Assembly (NCBI RefSeq): GCF_029395675.1
Contig: NZ_CP115184.1
Location: forward strand, 2,542,001 to 2,606,000
DNA from: Janibacter cremeus
Lineage (GTDB): Bacteria; Actinomycetota; Actinomycetes; Actinomycetales; Dermatophilaceae
Direction: 5' to 3'
Length of the DNA stretch: 64,000 bases
The translations under genes and the position numbers were made by a program. Positions 9,644 to 18,161 of this stretch are shown piece by piece (position 1 is the first letter of the stretch; each line of letters opens with the position of its first letter). The notes beneath the pieces were generated by a model. That model saw nothing but the letters and a program-made list of their open reading frames with translations, had not been told where the DNA came from and searched no databases.

Positions 9644-10999
9644 ATGACCGCCCAGCCACAGCCGAGGCGAGCCGGGCCGCGCGAGGTCCTGGCCCTGGCC
9701 GTACCCGCCTTCCTCGCCCTGGTGGCCGAGCCGCTCTTCCTCATGGTCGATGCCGCGGTCGTCGGTCGGCTCGGGGTCGTCCCCCTCGCCGGGCTGGGCA
9801 CCGCGAGCTCCGTCCTGCTCACCGCGGCCGGGGTCTTCGTCTTCCTCGCCTACGGCACGACCAGCGTCGTCGCCCGCCAGGTCGGTGCCGGCTCGCCACG
9901 GGGCGCGATCGAGGTCGGCACGGGAGGGGTGTGGCTGGCCGGTGGCCTGGGCGTGGTGGCGGCCCTCGTCGTCGGGTCGGCCGCCCGGCCGATCGCAGGG
10001 GTCTTCGGTTCCTCCCCCGAGGCGCTCGACCAGGCGGTGACCTACCTGCAGGTCAGCGCCCTCGGGCTGCCCGGGATGCTCCTCGTCCTCTCCGCGACCG
10101 GCATCCTGCGCGGCCTGATGGACACCCGCACGCCGCTGGTGGTCTCGGTCTTCGGCTTCGGCGGCAATGCCGCGCTCTCGGCGCTGCTCGTCCTCGGCCT
10201 GGACATGGGCATCGCCGGGGCCGCGTGGGGCACGGTCATCGCCCAGTGGGGCATGGCCCTCGCGCTCCTGGCCGTCGTCCTGCACCGGGGTCGGGGGGTG
10301 GGCGCCTCCCTTCGCCCGCACATCGGTCGGGTCGTCTCCGCCGCCCTGGACGGCGCTCCGCTGCTCGTGCGCACCCTGGCCCTGCGGGCGATCATCCTGC
10401 TCACCGTCTACGTGGCCGCGGGCTTCGGCGACGTCCCGCTCGCCGCCTACCAGGTGACGACGACGATCTGGTCCCTGCTGACCTTCGCCCTCGACGCGCT
10501 GGCCATCGCCGGCCAGGCGCTCACCGGGGCCTCCCTCGGCGGCGGCGACGCCGACGGGGCGCGGGAGGCAACGACGCTCATGGTCCGGTGGGGAGTGTGG
10601 GGCGGGGTGGGCCTCGGCGTGGTCATCCTCCTGCTGCACCGGGCCATCCCGCACATGTTCACCCAGGACCCGCAGGTACAGGCGGCGATCGCCGGTGGTC
10701 TCGTCGTCATCGCCCTCGCCCAGCCCCTCTCGGGGTACGTCTTCGTCATCGACGGGGTCCTCATCGGCGCCGGTGACGGCCCCTGGCTGGCCGGCTCGAT
10801 GACGCTCGTGCTGATCGCCTACGTGCCGGTCGTCGCCCTGGCGCGCTCCCTCGGTGACGGGCACGGTGACGTGGTCTCGGTCGTCGTGCTCTGGGCCGCG
10901 TTCACGGTCTTCATGCTGCTGCGGGGCGCGTGCATGGCCTGGCGCATCCGGGGGGACGCCTGGGCCGTGCTCGGGGCCGAGCGCCCGCGACGGGGGTGA
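9644..10999 (+). CDS. MATE-family exporter (DinF-like)
   Basis: Twelve-helix multidrug/toxin extrusion transporter, 451 aa, the normal MATE length. It has two homologous halves; the first starts VLALAVPAFLALVAEPLFLMVDAAVVGRLG, the conserved MatE pattern, and TDTRTPL-like MDTRTPLVVSVFGFGGNAAL marks the end of helix 4-5. I chose ATG 9644 rather than GTG 9617 because of the -10 hexamer 7 nt upstream. The substrate cannot be told from sequence. Confidence 0.9.
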   Translation: MTAQPQPRRAGPREVLALAVPAFLALVAEPLFLMVDAAVVGRLGVVPLAGLGTASSVLLTAAGVFVFLAYGTTSVVARQVGAGSPRGAIEVGTGGVWLAGGLGVVAALVVGSAARPIAGVFGSSPEALDQAVTYLQVSALGLPGMLLVLSATGILRGLMDTRTPLVVSVFGFGGNAALSALLVLGLDMGIAGAAWGTVIAQWGMALALLAVVLHRGRGVGASLRPHIGRVVSAALDGAPLLVRTLALRAIILLTVYVAAGFGDVPLAAYQVTTTIWSLLTFALDALAIAGQALTGASLGGGDADGAREATTLMVRWGVWGGVGLGVVILLLHRAIPHMFTQDPQVQAAIAGGLVVIALAQPLSGYVFVIDGVLIGAGDGPWLAGSMTLVLIAYVPVVALARSLGDGHGDVVSVVVLWAAFTVFMLLRGACMAWRIRGDAWAVLGAERPRRG

Positions 11000-11017
11000 C
11001 CGCTGAGCGCACCAAAG

Positions 11018-11047
11018 GTCACGGTTCAGTAAAGGCGGAACCGTGAC
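11018..11047 (+). promoter_or_regulatory. 10-bp inverted repeat before the symporter gene
   Basis: GTCACGGTTC and GAACCGTGAC form a perfect inverted repeat with a 10-nt loop, 40 bp before the alanine symporter start. It may be an operator or the terminator of the MATE transcript; no U-tract follows. Confidence 0.45.
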
Positions 11048-11086
11048 GGGCATCACGGAGGCCTGTCGGGTGTTGGGTGACTCCTT

Positions 11087-12715
11087 ATGGTGTCACCACT
11101 CCTCATACCGACCGCTGAGTCCGGACCACTGAAGTCCATCGAGGACTCGATCAACAGCTTCTTCGAGCCCTTCGCCGTTTGGATCTCCGGGTGGGTCTTC
11201 TACGCCTTCCCCATCGCCGGGATCTCGATCCCCATCGTCGTGATCTGGCTCGTGGCCGCGGCCACGATCATCACCATCTTCCTTGGTTTCGTGCAGTTCC
11301 GTTCGTTCAAGCTCGCGATCGAGGTCGTGCGAGGCAAGTTCTCCCACCCCGACGACCCCGGCGAGATCACCCACTTCCAAGCACTCTCGTCCGCCCTCTC
11401 CGGCACCGTCGGCCTCGGCAACATCGCCGGTGTCGGCGCCGCGATGGCCCTCGGTGGCGCCGGCGCCACCTTCTGGATGATCGTCTGCGGTCTGCTGGGC
11501 ATGGCGACGAAGTTCGCCGAGTGCAGCATGGGCGTGAAGTACCGGCACCAGAACGCCGACGGCACCTTCTCCGGCGGGCCGTTCAAGTACCTCCCGATCG
11601 CCTTCGGCCGGATCTTCGGCAAGATCCCGGCGATGATCCTCACCGGCGCCTTCGCCATCGCCATCTTCGGCTTCGGCGTCGGCGGCGGCAACATGTTCCA
11701 GGCCAACCAGACCTTCGTCCAGGCCCGGGACGTCACCGGCGGCAGCGACGGCTTCCTCGGCTCGGACGGAGCCGCACTGATCTTCGGTCTCGTCCTCGCC
11801 GGCCTCATCGCCGCGGTCATCCTCGGTGGGATCAAGTCCATCGCCCGTGTCACGAGCAAGCTGGTGCCCTTCATGGGCATCATGTACGTCGTCGCGTGCC
11901 TCTTCGTCATCCTCGCCAACGTCGGGCAGGTCGGCTCCGCCATCGGCGCGATCATCGAGGGTGCCTTCACCCCGGAGGCCGGTCTCGGTGGTCTCGTCGG
12001 TGTCCTGATCGTCGGTTTCCAGCGTGCCGCCTTCTCCAACGAGGCGGGTCTGGGTTCCGCGCCCATCGCGCACTCCCCGGTCAAGACCCGGCGTCCCACC
12101 TCGGAGGGCTTCGTCGCCCTGCTCGAGCCCTTCATCGACACCGTGATCGTCTGCACGATGACCGCCCTGACGATCATCATCGCCGACGCCCCGTCCTTCC
12201 GGGACGGCGTCGACCAGGTCATCGCGGGCGAGGGCGTGCCCAACGGCGTCACCCTCACCTCCGACGCCTTCGAGACCTTCCTGCCCTGGTTCCCGATCGT
12301 GCTGGCGGTGGCCGTCGCGCTCTTCGCGTTCTCGACCCTGATCACCTGGAGCTACTACGGCGAGAAGGCCTGGGAGTTCTTCTTCGGCCACACGAAGACG
12401 TCGCTGAACATCTACCGGTTCATCTTCTGCACCTTCACCGTCATCGGTACGGTCCTGACCTTCAGCCAGGTGCTGACGATCACCGACTCGTTCCTCTTCA
12501 TCTGCGGCTTCATCAACCTCGCCGCCCTGTACATCCTCCTCCCGGAGATCCGTCAGGACATGAAGGAGTACATCGCCGACCGCAAGTCCGGTCGTCTCTA
12601 CGAGCTCGGCGCCGAGGACGACGCGCACCTCGCCGAGATCCGTGCCGAGCACGGCAACACCGGTGAGCTGCCCAAGATGAAGGGCACCGAGCAGCGCCAC
12701 CACACGGAGGAGTGA
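11087..12715 (+). CDS. Alanine/glycine:cation symporter (AGCS family)
   Basis: Sodium-coupled amino-acid importer, 542 aa. Diagnostic AGCS segments: FQALSSALSGTVGLGNIAGV near residue 100, GPFKYL after the third helix, and FQRAAFSNEAGLGSAPIAHS near residue 310. About ten hydrophobic helices are visible, followed by a charged cytoplasmic tail (RKSGRLYELGAEDDAHLAEI). The start lacks a strong Shine-Dalgarno sequence. Monocistronic: a strong terminator follows 16 bp after the stop. Confidence 0.94.
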   Translation: MVSPLLIPTAESGPLKSIEDSINSFFEPFAVWISGWVFYAFPIAGISIPIVVIWLVAAATIITIFLGFVQFRSFKLAIEVVRGKFSHPDDPGEITHFQALSSALSGTVGLGNIAGVGAAMALGGAGATFWMIVCGLLGMATKFAECSMGVKYRHQNADGTFSGGPFKYLPIAFGRIFGKIPAMILTGAFAIAIFGFGVGGGNMFQANQTFVQARDVTGGSDGFLGSDGAALIFGLVLAGLIAAVILGGIKSIARVTSKLVPFMGIMYVVACLFVILANVGQVGSAIGAIIEGAFTPEAGLGGLVGVLIVGFQRAAFSNEAGLGSAPIAHSPVKTRRPTSEGFVALLEPFIDTVIVCTMTALTIIIADAPSFRDGVDQVIAGEGVPNGVTLTSDAFETFLPWFPIVLAVAVALFAFSTLITWSYYGEKAWEFFFGHTKTSLNIYRFIFCTFTVIGTVLTFSQVLTITDSFLFICGFINLAALYILLPEIRQDMKEYIADRKSGRLYELGAEDDAHLAEIRAEHGNTGELPKMKGTEQRHHTEE

Positions 12716-12731
12716 ACCGGCGCTGACGCGC

Positions 12732-12767
12732 GAAGGGGCCCGGGAGTCACGACTCCCGGGCCCCTTC
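12732..12767. terminator. Bidirectional intrinsic terminator
   Basis: A perfect 17-bp inverted repeat (arms GAAGGGGCCCGGGAGTC, 12732-12748 and 12751-12767) lies between the convergent symporter gene and the gene at 12793. No long U-tract, as is usual in GC-rich actinobacteria. Confidence 0.85.
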
Positions 12768-12792
12768 CGCGTCGTGGCCTGCGGCGGACCGC

Positions 12793-13437
12793 TCAGAGCA
12801 CGGAGGGCCGCTCGGCGTCGGCGTAGGAGTACCAGCCGGAGGAGACGAGCGCATCGGCGACCCGCTGCCGGCCCTGCGGTCCCTCGTCGGTGATCACCGC
12901 CAGCTCATCGGGGCGAAGGGGGGTCACCGACAGGGCGTCCACCCTCACCCCGTCGACCTCGTAGCCGGTGGAGCGTCCGGGCAGCCGGATCCCGAGGATC
13001 ACCCCGAGGCGACCGTCCGAGACCCAGTCGGACGGAGCATCCTCTCCACTCACCTCGAGCGAGAGCAGCTCGTGCTCGGCCAGTGCGTCCGTCACGGTCG
13101 CCGCCGCTCCGGCGACGGCGCCGGCACACTCCTCGAGTGCGGCGACCAGCCACCGGCCGACCACGGGGTCGGTCTCGGTGAGCTCGATGCTCTCGACGTA
13201 CAGCTCGAGCCCGAGTGCGGGTTCGCCCGTCGCCCCCGGGTTGCTCAACCCGTCGGTCGTCACGACCCCGGCATGGGCGGTGTTCACCCGGCGGTACGAG
13301 GAGACGCCGTCGGGCCACAGGGACGGCTCGTCGGCATCGCTGAGGGAACCGCGGCTCTCGCCGGGCTCGCCGACACCACGCCAGAACTCCTCCCGCAGCT
13401 CACGGCACCGGTCGCGTGGATCCGAGGAAGTGGTCAT
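12793..13437 (-). CDS. Unassigned protein, faint resemblance to SUFU-domain proteins
   Basis: Soluble 214-residue protein without signal peptide or membrane helix. Start ATG 13437 (MTTSSDPRD...) follows an AGGA-containing stretch. The order of conserved-looking blocks (LGLELYVESIEL, LGVILGIRLPG, VRVDALSVTPLRPDELAVITDEG, GWYSYADAERPSVL) faintly recalls Suppressor-of-fused domain proteins, common in actinobacterial genomes, but I cannot confirm this. Single gene, convergent with the symporter. Confidence 0.65.
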   Translation of the reverse strand: MTTSSDPRDRCRELREEFWRGVGEPGESRGSLSDADEPSLWPDGVSSYRRVNTAHAGVVTTDGLSNPGATGEPALGLELYVESIELTETDPVVGRWLVAALEECAGAVAGAAATVTDALAEHELLSLEVSGEDAPSDWVSDGRLGVILGIRLPGRSTGYEVDGVRVDALSVTPLRPDELAVITDEGPQGRQRVADALVSSGWYSYADAERPSVL

Positions 13438-13497
13438 GCCTGCATCCTGCCGCCTACCCGTGTCCGTGCGCAGCCCGGGGGGCGGCAACTGCCCCCT

Positions 13498-13549
13498 TGC
13501 GCACCTCCCCAGGGAGGTGTGTCCCTGTGCGCACGTCCCCAGGGAGTGT
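13498..13549 (-). repeat. 30-bp tandem repeat with terminator-like hairpin
   Basis: TGCGCAC-[C/G]-TCCCCAGGGAG recurs at 13498 and 13528, a 30-bp period. The first copy forms a perfect hairpin CACCTCCC-CA-GGGAGGTG (13503-13520). Lying just downstream of the minus-strand OmpA gene, it may terminate that operon. Confidence 0.5.
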
Positions 13550-14157
13550 CAGCTGGCGTAGCGCAGCTCGACGCGGCGGTTCTTCTCCCGCCCCTGCGGG
13601 TTGTCCTCGCCGCCGCGCTCGTTGGGCTCCACCGGGTCGGACTCCCCCCTCCCGCTCACGTCGAGCGAGAGGTCGTCGCGCTCGGTCTCGATGACCTCTG
13701 CAACGGAGCGGGCTCGCTGCGTCGACAGCTTCTGGTTGTCCGCGTCCGAGCCGATCGAGTCGGTGTGCCCGACGACCTCGACCTCGGCGTCGTCGGGCAG
13801 CTCGGCCACGGCGGCGGCGACCGCGTCCTTGGCGGACGAGGTCAGCGTGGCCTCACCGAAGCGGAAGAGCACATCCGTCTGGAGGCTGACGACGGTCTCG
13901 TCGCCGGACTGCTCGACCTCCGGCTCGAAGGTCTCGATGTCGGGCACCGTGATGGCGGTGAGCTCCGGGACGTCGATGCTGACGCGCTGGTCGGCGATCG
14001 CGGAGTCGGAGACGGCGGGCAGGCTGTCGATCGTCAACGGCTCGTCGCCGGCCGCGGTCGCGCTCGCGCCCAGCACTGCAAGAGGGAGTGCGACAGCGAT
14101 GGAGGCGAGAGACCGGTGCAGACGGCTCCTGGGCGTGGGGCGGTCCACAGGGATCAC
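13549..14157 (-). CDS. Secreted OmpA-domain protein (copy 1)
   Basis: Exported 202-residue protein: basic n-region, hydrophobic core and a probable cleavage after ATA in GASATAAGDE. Residues ~90-200 form an OmpA-like peptidoglycan-binding domain with VLFRFGEATLTSSAKDAV, VEVVGHTDSIGSDADNQKLS and KNRRVELRY at the end. GTG 14157 overlaps the stop of the upstream lipoprotein (GTGA). Such domains in Gram-positive actinobacteria (for example ArfA of Mycobacterium) bind diaminopimelate peptidoglycan. Paralogue of the gene at 22479. Confidence 0.88.
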   Translation of the reverse strand: MIPVDRPTPRSRLHRSLASIAVALPLAVLGASATAAGDEPLTIDSLPAVSDSAIADQRVSIDVPELTAITVPDIETFEPEVEQSGDETVVSLQTDVLFRFGEATLTSSAKDAVAAAVAELPDDAEVEVVGHTDSIGSDADNQKLSTQRARSVAEVIETERDDLSLDVSGRGESDPVEPNERGGEDNPQGREKNRRVELRYAS

Positions 14158-14741
14158 TTCGGCATCGGGACGTCGACGATCTCCGCGCGGGCCGACACGA
14201 TCTGCAGATCCATCGTCTCCACGCCCTCGCGCGGGAGCGGGAAGGCGGTGAACATGTAGACCGGCTGCCCCAGGGGTGCCTCGACACCGATGTCGCTGCT
14301 CGTGAGGTCAGTCACGTTGCGGTACTTCTCCATGTTCTCCATGTCGACGAAGACCGGCCTGAAGGAGTTGTTGCCGAGCAGGTCGAAGGCCGACGTCGAC
14401 TCGGTGCCACGTCCCTCGCCGGTGAGGCGGAAGGTCGCGAGCATGACGTTGGTGTCCTTGCGCAGCTCGACGAGCTCGACCTTCGTCTCCTCCACCGTGT
14501 CGTGGTTGAGCCGGTCCAACGTCACCGAGGCAATCGCCTCCGGCGGGTTCTCCGTGTCGATGTTGGCGGCCTTGGCGCCGTTCTCCTCGGGGTCCCCCTC
14601 GGGCCCCGACGACTCGGCTCCGTCGCCCGACCCCGTGGACTGCGAGTTCGAGTCGGACGAGTCGGATGCCTGATCGAGCATCGAGCAGCCGCTCAGTGCG
14701 GCGGCGGTGGCTGCGGCGAGCGCGACGACGCGTGTGCGCAT
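14154..14741 (-). CDS. Lipoprotein paired with OmpA-domain protein (copy 1)
   Basis: 195-residue lipoprotein, lipobox LSGC with Cys19, followed by a long Ser/Asp/Gly-rich tether (residues 22-55) and a globular domain beginning SVTLDRLNHD. The start ATG 14741 has AAAGGGGAC upstream, and a -10-like TAGCCT lies further upstream. Overlaps the OmpA gene, so both reach the cell surface together: one lipid-anchored, one wall-binding. Molecular function unknown. The arrangement recurs at 22479-24226. Confidence 0.8.
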   Translation of the reverse strand: MRTRVVALAAATAAALSGCSMLDQASDSSDSNSQSTGSGDGAESSGPEGDPEENGAKAANIDTENPPEAIASVTLDRLNHDTVEETKVELVELRKDTNVMLATFRLTGEGRGTESTSAFDLLGNNSFRPVFVDMENMEKYRNVTDLTSSDIGVEAPLGQPVYMFTAFPLPREGVETMDLQIVSARAEIVDVPMPK

Positions 14742-14831
14742 GATGATGATGTCCCCTTTGTCGTTCCCTGATGAACCGCTGAGAGGCTAACCCATCGGAC
14801 CCGCGGCCGCGCGCGATCCATACGGGGACGA

Positions 14832-14873
14832 CGAAGGGGGGTGACCGCCACGACGGGCGGTCACCCCCCTTCG
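14832..14873 (-). terminator. Intrinsic terminator of rpsF-ssb-rpsR-rplI
   Basis: Perfect 18-bp stem (arms 14832-14849 and 14856-14873) with a 6-nt loop, beginning CGAAGGGGGG, 47 bp past the rplI stop on the minus strand. Confidence 0.85.
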
Positions 14874-14920
14874 AGGCTCGTGCCTCGCACCTCAGGACAA
14901 CGCCTTCGGGTGGTGCGTCG

Positions 14921-15367
14921 TCAGCCGGCGACGACGTCCAGGGCGACCTTTGCCTGCACCTCGGGGTGCAGGCGGACAAAGGCCTCGGCAGGGCCGACGT
15001 TCTTGATCGGCGTCGGGATCTCGATCGTGCGACGGTCGATCTCCGGGCCACCACCGGCCCGGATCGCCTCGGCGACCTCACGGCTGGTGACGGCACCGAA
15101 GAGACGGCCCGACTCGCCCGCGTGGGCGGTGACCGTGACCTGCTGGGCCTCGAGGTTGCCCTTGATGGACTGCGCCTCCTCGAGGGACTTCACGGCGCGC
15201 GCTGCGCGACCGGCGGCGATGGCGTCGACCTGCTTCTGCGCCCCCTTCGTCCACTGCGTGGCCAGGCCACGGCGGTAGAGGAAGTTGCGGGCGTAGCCCG
15301 GCTTGACGTCGACGACGTCACCGGGGGTACCGAGGCCGGACACCTCGTGGGTGAGGATGACCTTCAT
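14921..15367 (-). CDS. rplI: 50S ribosomal protein L9
   Basis: 148 aa, full length. The N-terminal rRNA-binding domain starts [30 protein letters not shown] in canonical form; a helical linker and the C-terminal L9 domain ([16 protein letters not shown]) follow. Last gene of the rpsF-ssb-rpsR-rplI operon, ending at a strong hairpin. Confidence 0.98.
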   Translation of the reverse strand: MKVILTHEVSGLGTPGDVVDVKPGYARNFLYRRGLATQWTKGAQKQVDAIAAGRAARAVKSLEEAQSIKGNLEAQQVTVTAHAGESGRLFGAVTSREVAEAIRAGGGPEIDRRTIEIPTPIKNVGPAEAFVRLHPEVQAKVALDVVAG

Positions 15368-15397
15368 GTCTGCTCCTGTTTCTTCTCGGCCGCGGGA

Positions 15398-15634
15398 TCA
15401 GCGGTTGGACGAGGAGTAGGGCAGCAGCGCCATCTCCCGGGCGTTCTTCACAGCGGTCGCGATGCGGCGCTGCTCCTGGACGGAGACGCCGGTGACGCGG
15501 CGGGCGCGGATCTTGCCGCGGTCGGAGACGAACTTGCGCAGCAGGTTCGCGTCCTTGTAGTCGATGTTCTCGACCTTCGCCGCCTTCAGCGGGTTGGCCT
15601 TCTTCTTGGGCTTGCGCACAACGGGCTTGGCCAT
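15398..15634 (-). CDS. rpsR: 30S ribosomal protein S18
   Basis: 78 aa. Start ATG 15634 is chosen over an upstream in-frame GTG because GAAGGAG lies just before it and the product then begins [12 protein letters not shown]. Conserved [19 protein letters not shown] and [28 protein letters not shown] are present. No zinc-binding cysteines, so this is the Zn-independent form. Confidence 0.97.
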   Translation of the reverse strand: MAKPVVRKPKKKANPLKAAKVENIDYKDANLLRKFVSDRGKIRARRVTGVSVQEQRRIATAVKNAREMALLPYSSSNR

Positions 15635-15729
15635 CGTGGTGCTCTCCTTCGTGTTCACGAGAGCCCGAGGTTGGTCCTCGGGATGGGGGTGTTGTCAGTG
15701 CTCGGCCCGGGCCGAGCGTGAGCGATCGA

Positions 15730-16317
15730 TCAGAAGGGGGGCTCGTCGTAGCTGGGCGCGTTGCCCCAGCCACCACCGGGCTGACCACCCTGGCCACCGG
15801 CGGGCTGGCCGCCGAAGCCGGGCTGCGGCTGGGCGCCACCCTGCTGGCCACCGGTCGCCCACGGGTCGGACTGCTGGCCACCGAAGCCGGAGCCGCCGCC
15901 CTGCGGCGCGCCTCCGCCCCAGCCGCCACCCTGGCCGCCGCCACCGCCGCGCTGGGTCTTCGTCACCTTGGCGGTGGCGTAACGCAGCGACGGGCCGACC
16001 TCGTCGACCTGCATCTCCATGACGGTGCGCTTCTGCCCGGTCTCCTTGTCCTCCCACGAGCGGGAGACGAGGCGGCCGGTGACGACGACGCGCGCGCCAC
16101 GCACCAGCGACTCGGCGGCGTTCTCCGCGGCCTCGCGCCACACGGAGCAGCGCATGAAGAGCGTCTCCGCGTCCTTCCACTCGTTGGTCTGACGGTCGAA
16201 GGTGCGCGGGGTGGACGCAACGGTGAAGTTGGCCACGGCCGCGCCGCTCGGGGTGAACCGGAGCTCCGGGTCAGCCGTGAGGTTTCCGACGACGGTGATG
16301 GGGGTCTCGCCTGCCAT
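15730..16317 (-). CDS. ssb: Single-stranded DNA-binding protein
   Basis: 195 aa with an OB fold in residues 1-115 ([49 protein letters not shown]), then a long Gly/Gln-rich linker and the acidic tip ending DEPPF that recruits partner proteins. The paralogue position between rpsF and rpsR marks it as the main replicative SSB. Confidence 0.97.
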   Translation of the reverse strand: MAGETPITVVGNLTADPELRFTPSGAAVANFTVASTPRTFDRQTNEWKDAETLFMRCSVWREAAENAAESLVRGARVVVTGRLVSRSWEDKETGQKRTVMEMQVDEVGPSLRYATAKVTKTQRGGGGGQGGGWGGGAPQGGGSGFGGQQSDPWATGGQQGGAQPQPGFGGQPAGGQGGQPGGGWGNAPSYDEPPF

Positions 16318-16389
16318 GGGTTTCCTTCTCGATCGGTGATCGTCTCAGGTGAGGTCCTCAGCAGCTGCTGGGGACCCGGGGAGGACGCC

Positions 16390-16677
16390 TCAGGCGTCGG
16401 CGCGCATGATCTTGCTGCGCAGGACCTGCTCGGAGAGGCCGAGCTGACGCTCGAGCTCCTTGCTCGTCTCCGGCGTGCACGTCATGTTGGCGACGGCGTA
16501 GAGGCCCTCGGCCTTCTTGTTGATCTCGTAGGCGAGACGACGGCGACCCCAGTGGTCCACCTTCTCCACGCTGCCACCGTCCTTGGTGACGACGGTGAGG
16601 AACTTCTCGAACAGCGGCTGGACGCTCCGCTCGTCGTTCTCCGGGTCGAAGATGACCATGAGTTCGTACTGACGCAT
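16390..16677 (-). CDS. rpsF: 30S ribosomal protein S6
   Basis: 95 aa starting [20 protein letters not shown], with [19 protein letters not shown] in the middle. ATG 16677 follows GAAGGAGG at normal spacing. First gene of the ribosomal operon; promoter candidate at 16780-16809. Confidence 0.98.
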   Translation of the reverse strand: MRQYELMVIFDPENDERSVQPLFEKFLTVVTKDGGSVEKVDHWGRRRLAYEINKKAEGLYAVANMTCTPETSKELERQLGLSEQVLRSKIMRADA

Positions 16678-16707
16678 GCTGATAACCCGCCTCCTTCGGT
16701 CTGTGCG

Positions 16708-16726
16708 GTCACGGTCTTTCCGTGAC
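16708..16726 (-). promoter_or_regulatory. Leader hairpin upstream of rpsF
   Basis: A 7-bp stem (GTCACGG/CCGTGAC) with a 5-nt loop lies in the 5' leader of rpsF. In many bacteria S6:S18 binds its own leader; I do not see the conserved bulge of that motif clearly, so autoregulation is only a suggestion. Confidence 0.35.
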
Positions 16727-16779
16727 AGGAGGGTCTGTGCATCCGTACCGACCCGCCAGACGGCAGATCGGGACAGTTC

Positions 16780-16809
16780 AGGGTATCGGCTGCACTCCCT
16801 TCGCACCAA
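16780..16809 (-). promoter_or_regulatory. Putative promoter of the rpsF operon
   Basis: On the minus strand, -35 TTGGTG (16804-16809) and -10 TACCCT (16780-16785) are separated by 18 nt, about 100 bp upstream of the rpsF start. Confidence 0.5.
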
Positions 16810-16835
16810 AGCGTGCCCGGGGAGCAGCCCGGCGG

Positions 16836-18161
16836 TCAGGCCCGCACCGGCTCCTGTGGACGGGACTCCGGGGCGAAGGGGGCCTGTGGACGGGCGCTCG
16901 GATTGTCCACCGGCGTGTACCAGACGCTCCACAGGAGGAAGCACCACGCGATGGCGCGACCGAGGACGACGACCGCGTACCACTCACCCGGGAGGCCGAC
17001 GTCCGGGTCCGACGTGCCACCGATGTACACCCACAGCGCGCCGGCATGGACCGCCTCGACCGCGACGAACCCGAGGTGGGTGCGCCACGTGACGCCGGCG
17101 AGGATCGCGAGCGGCAGGACCCACAGCGCGGCCTGGACCGGCACGGCGGTCCCGGTCATGGCGACCACCGGCACGGCGAAGGCCGCCACCTGCGCCCAGC
17201 TCGCCGGACGCCAGGCGCGTCGAGCCATCAGGATCGACCCGACGATCGCCACGAGCCACCCCAGGAGCGCCGTGGCCGGCGACACCCACGCGGGGAGCGG
17301 ATGGCCCACCAGGGCCGGGATCCTCAGCACCGAGCCGTAGCCCGCGGACTCCGCCCACCAGGACATGAGCGGCCCGGTGACGACCTCGGGCGCCACCAGG
17401 AGCAGGAGGATCCCGATCGCCGCGGCGGTGCCGAGCGCGATGGCGGCGGTGCGCAGGGCCGCCGCACCATCCCCCGGGCGTCGTGCGGAGACCAGGAGTG
17501 CGACCAGGACGATGCCGACCCAGGCATGACCGGTCAGCCCCAGGCCGAGCAGGACCCCGGCGGTCGTCGACCGTCGTCGGCTGTGTGCGAGCACGGCCCC
17601 GAGGACGAGCACGACGACCACGAGGTCCGCGGAGAGCAGGGCCGCGACGACGTAGACCGGCGAGAGCGCCAGCTGGGTCGCCAGGTCGAGGCGCTCCGGC
17701 CTGATCCGGGCCACGCACCACACCCCGACCACCGCGCAGACGGCCAGGAGGACCGCCCACATGGCGAAGTACCACCGGGTCGCCTCCAGCCACCCGGCCT
17801 CGGACGGGACGAAGCCCCCGAGGAGCGCCATCAACCCCGACACCAGGGGCATCTGGGTCGGCTCCCGACCGGAGGTGAGCCATCCCGTCAGGCCGGAGTC
17901 GAGGCCGGCCAGCTGGTACTGCGCCGGCAGGTCGGAGAAGCATCCCCGCCAGAACTGCTCGTCACCGCTCCATCCCCGGGCCACGCAGTGGCCCTGCCTC
18001 AGGACGGCCGCCGCCATGGGCACGCCGACCATGGCGAGGATGACCGGGACGAGCCGGCGGGGGGATCGCTGCCGCCCCGCGGCCCGACGCCCGAGCCGTC
18101 CGCCGATGACGGCGGTGGCGTCCTGCGGGAGCAGGTCGCCGGGCACGGACTCGCGGGGCAC
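16836..18161 (-). CDS. GT87/DUF2029-like membrane glycosyltransferase
   Basis: Polytopic protein of 441 aa with roughly ten hydrophobic helices and a large loop after the first ([21 protein letters not shown]). This topology, with charged loops between helices, fits polyprenyl-phosphate-dependent mannosyltransferases of family 87. The GTG at 18161 overlaps the TAG of the PBP gene, so the two are coupled, which suggests a role in envelope polymers. Donor and acceptor are unknown. Confidence 0.75.
   Translation of the reverse strand: MPRESVPGDLLPQDATAVIGGRLGRRAAGRQRSPRRLVPVILAMVGVPMAAAVLRQGHCVARGWSGDEQFWRGCFSDLPAQYQLAGLDSGLTGWLTSGREPTQMPLVSGLMALLGGFVPSEAGWLEATRWYFAMWAVLLAVCAVVGVWCVARIRPERLDLATQLALSPVYVVAALLSADLVVVVLVLGAVLAHSRRRSTTAGVLLGLGLTGHAWVGIVLVALLVSARRPGDGAAALRTAAIALGTAAAIGILLLLVAPEVVTGPLMSWWAESAGYGSVLRIPALVGHPLPAWVSPATALLGWLVAIVGSILMARRAWRPASWAQVAAFAVPVVAMTGTAVPVQAALWVLPLAILAGVTWRTHLGFVAVEAVHAGALWVYIGGTSDPDVGLPGEWYAVVVLGRAIAWCFLLWSVWYTPVDNPSARPQAPFAPESRPQEPVRA

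Noticed and set aside
11093..12703. 536-codon minus-strand frame opposite the alanine symporter
   Set aside because: Composition is Asp/Glu/Gly/Arg-rich and mirrors the membrane-protein codons on the other strand; no start signal and no family.
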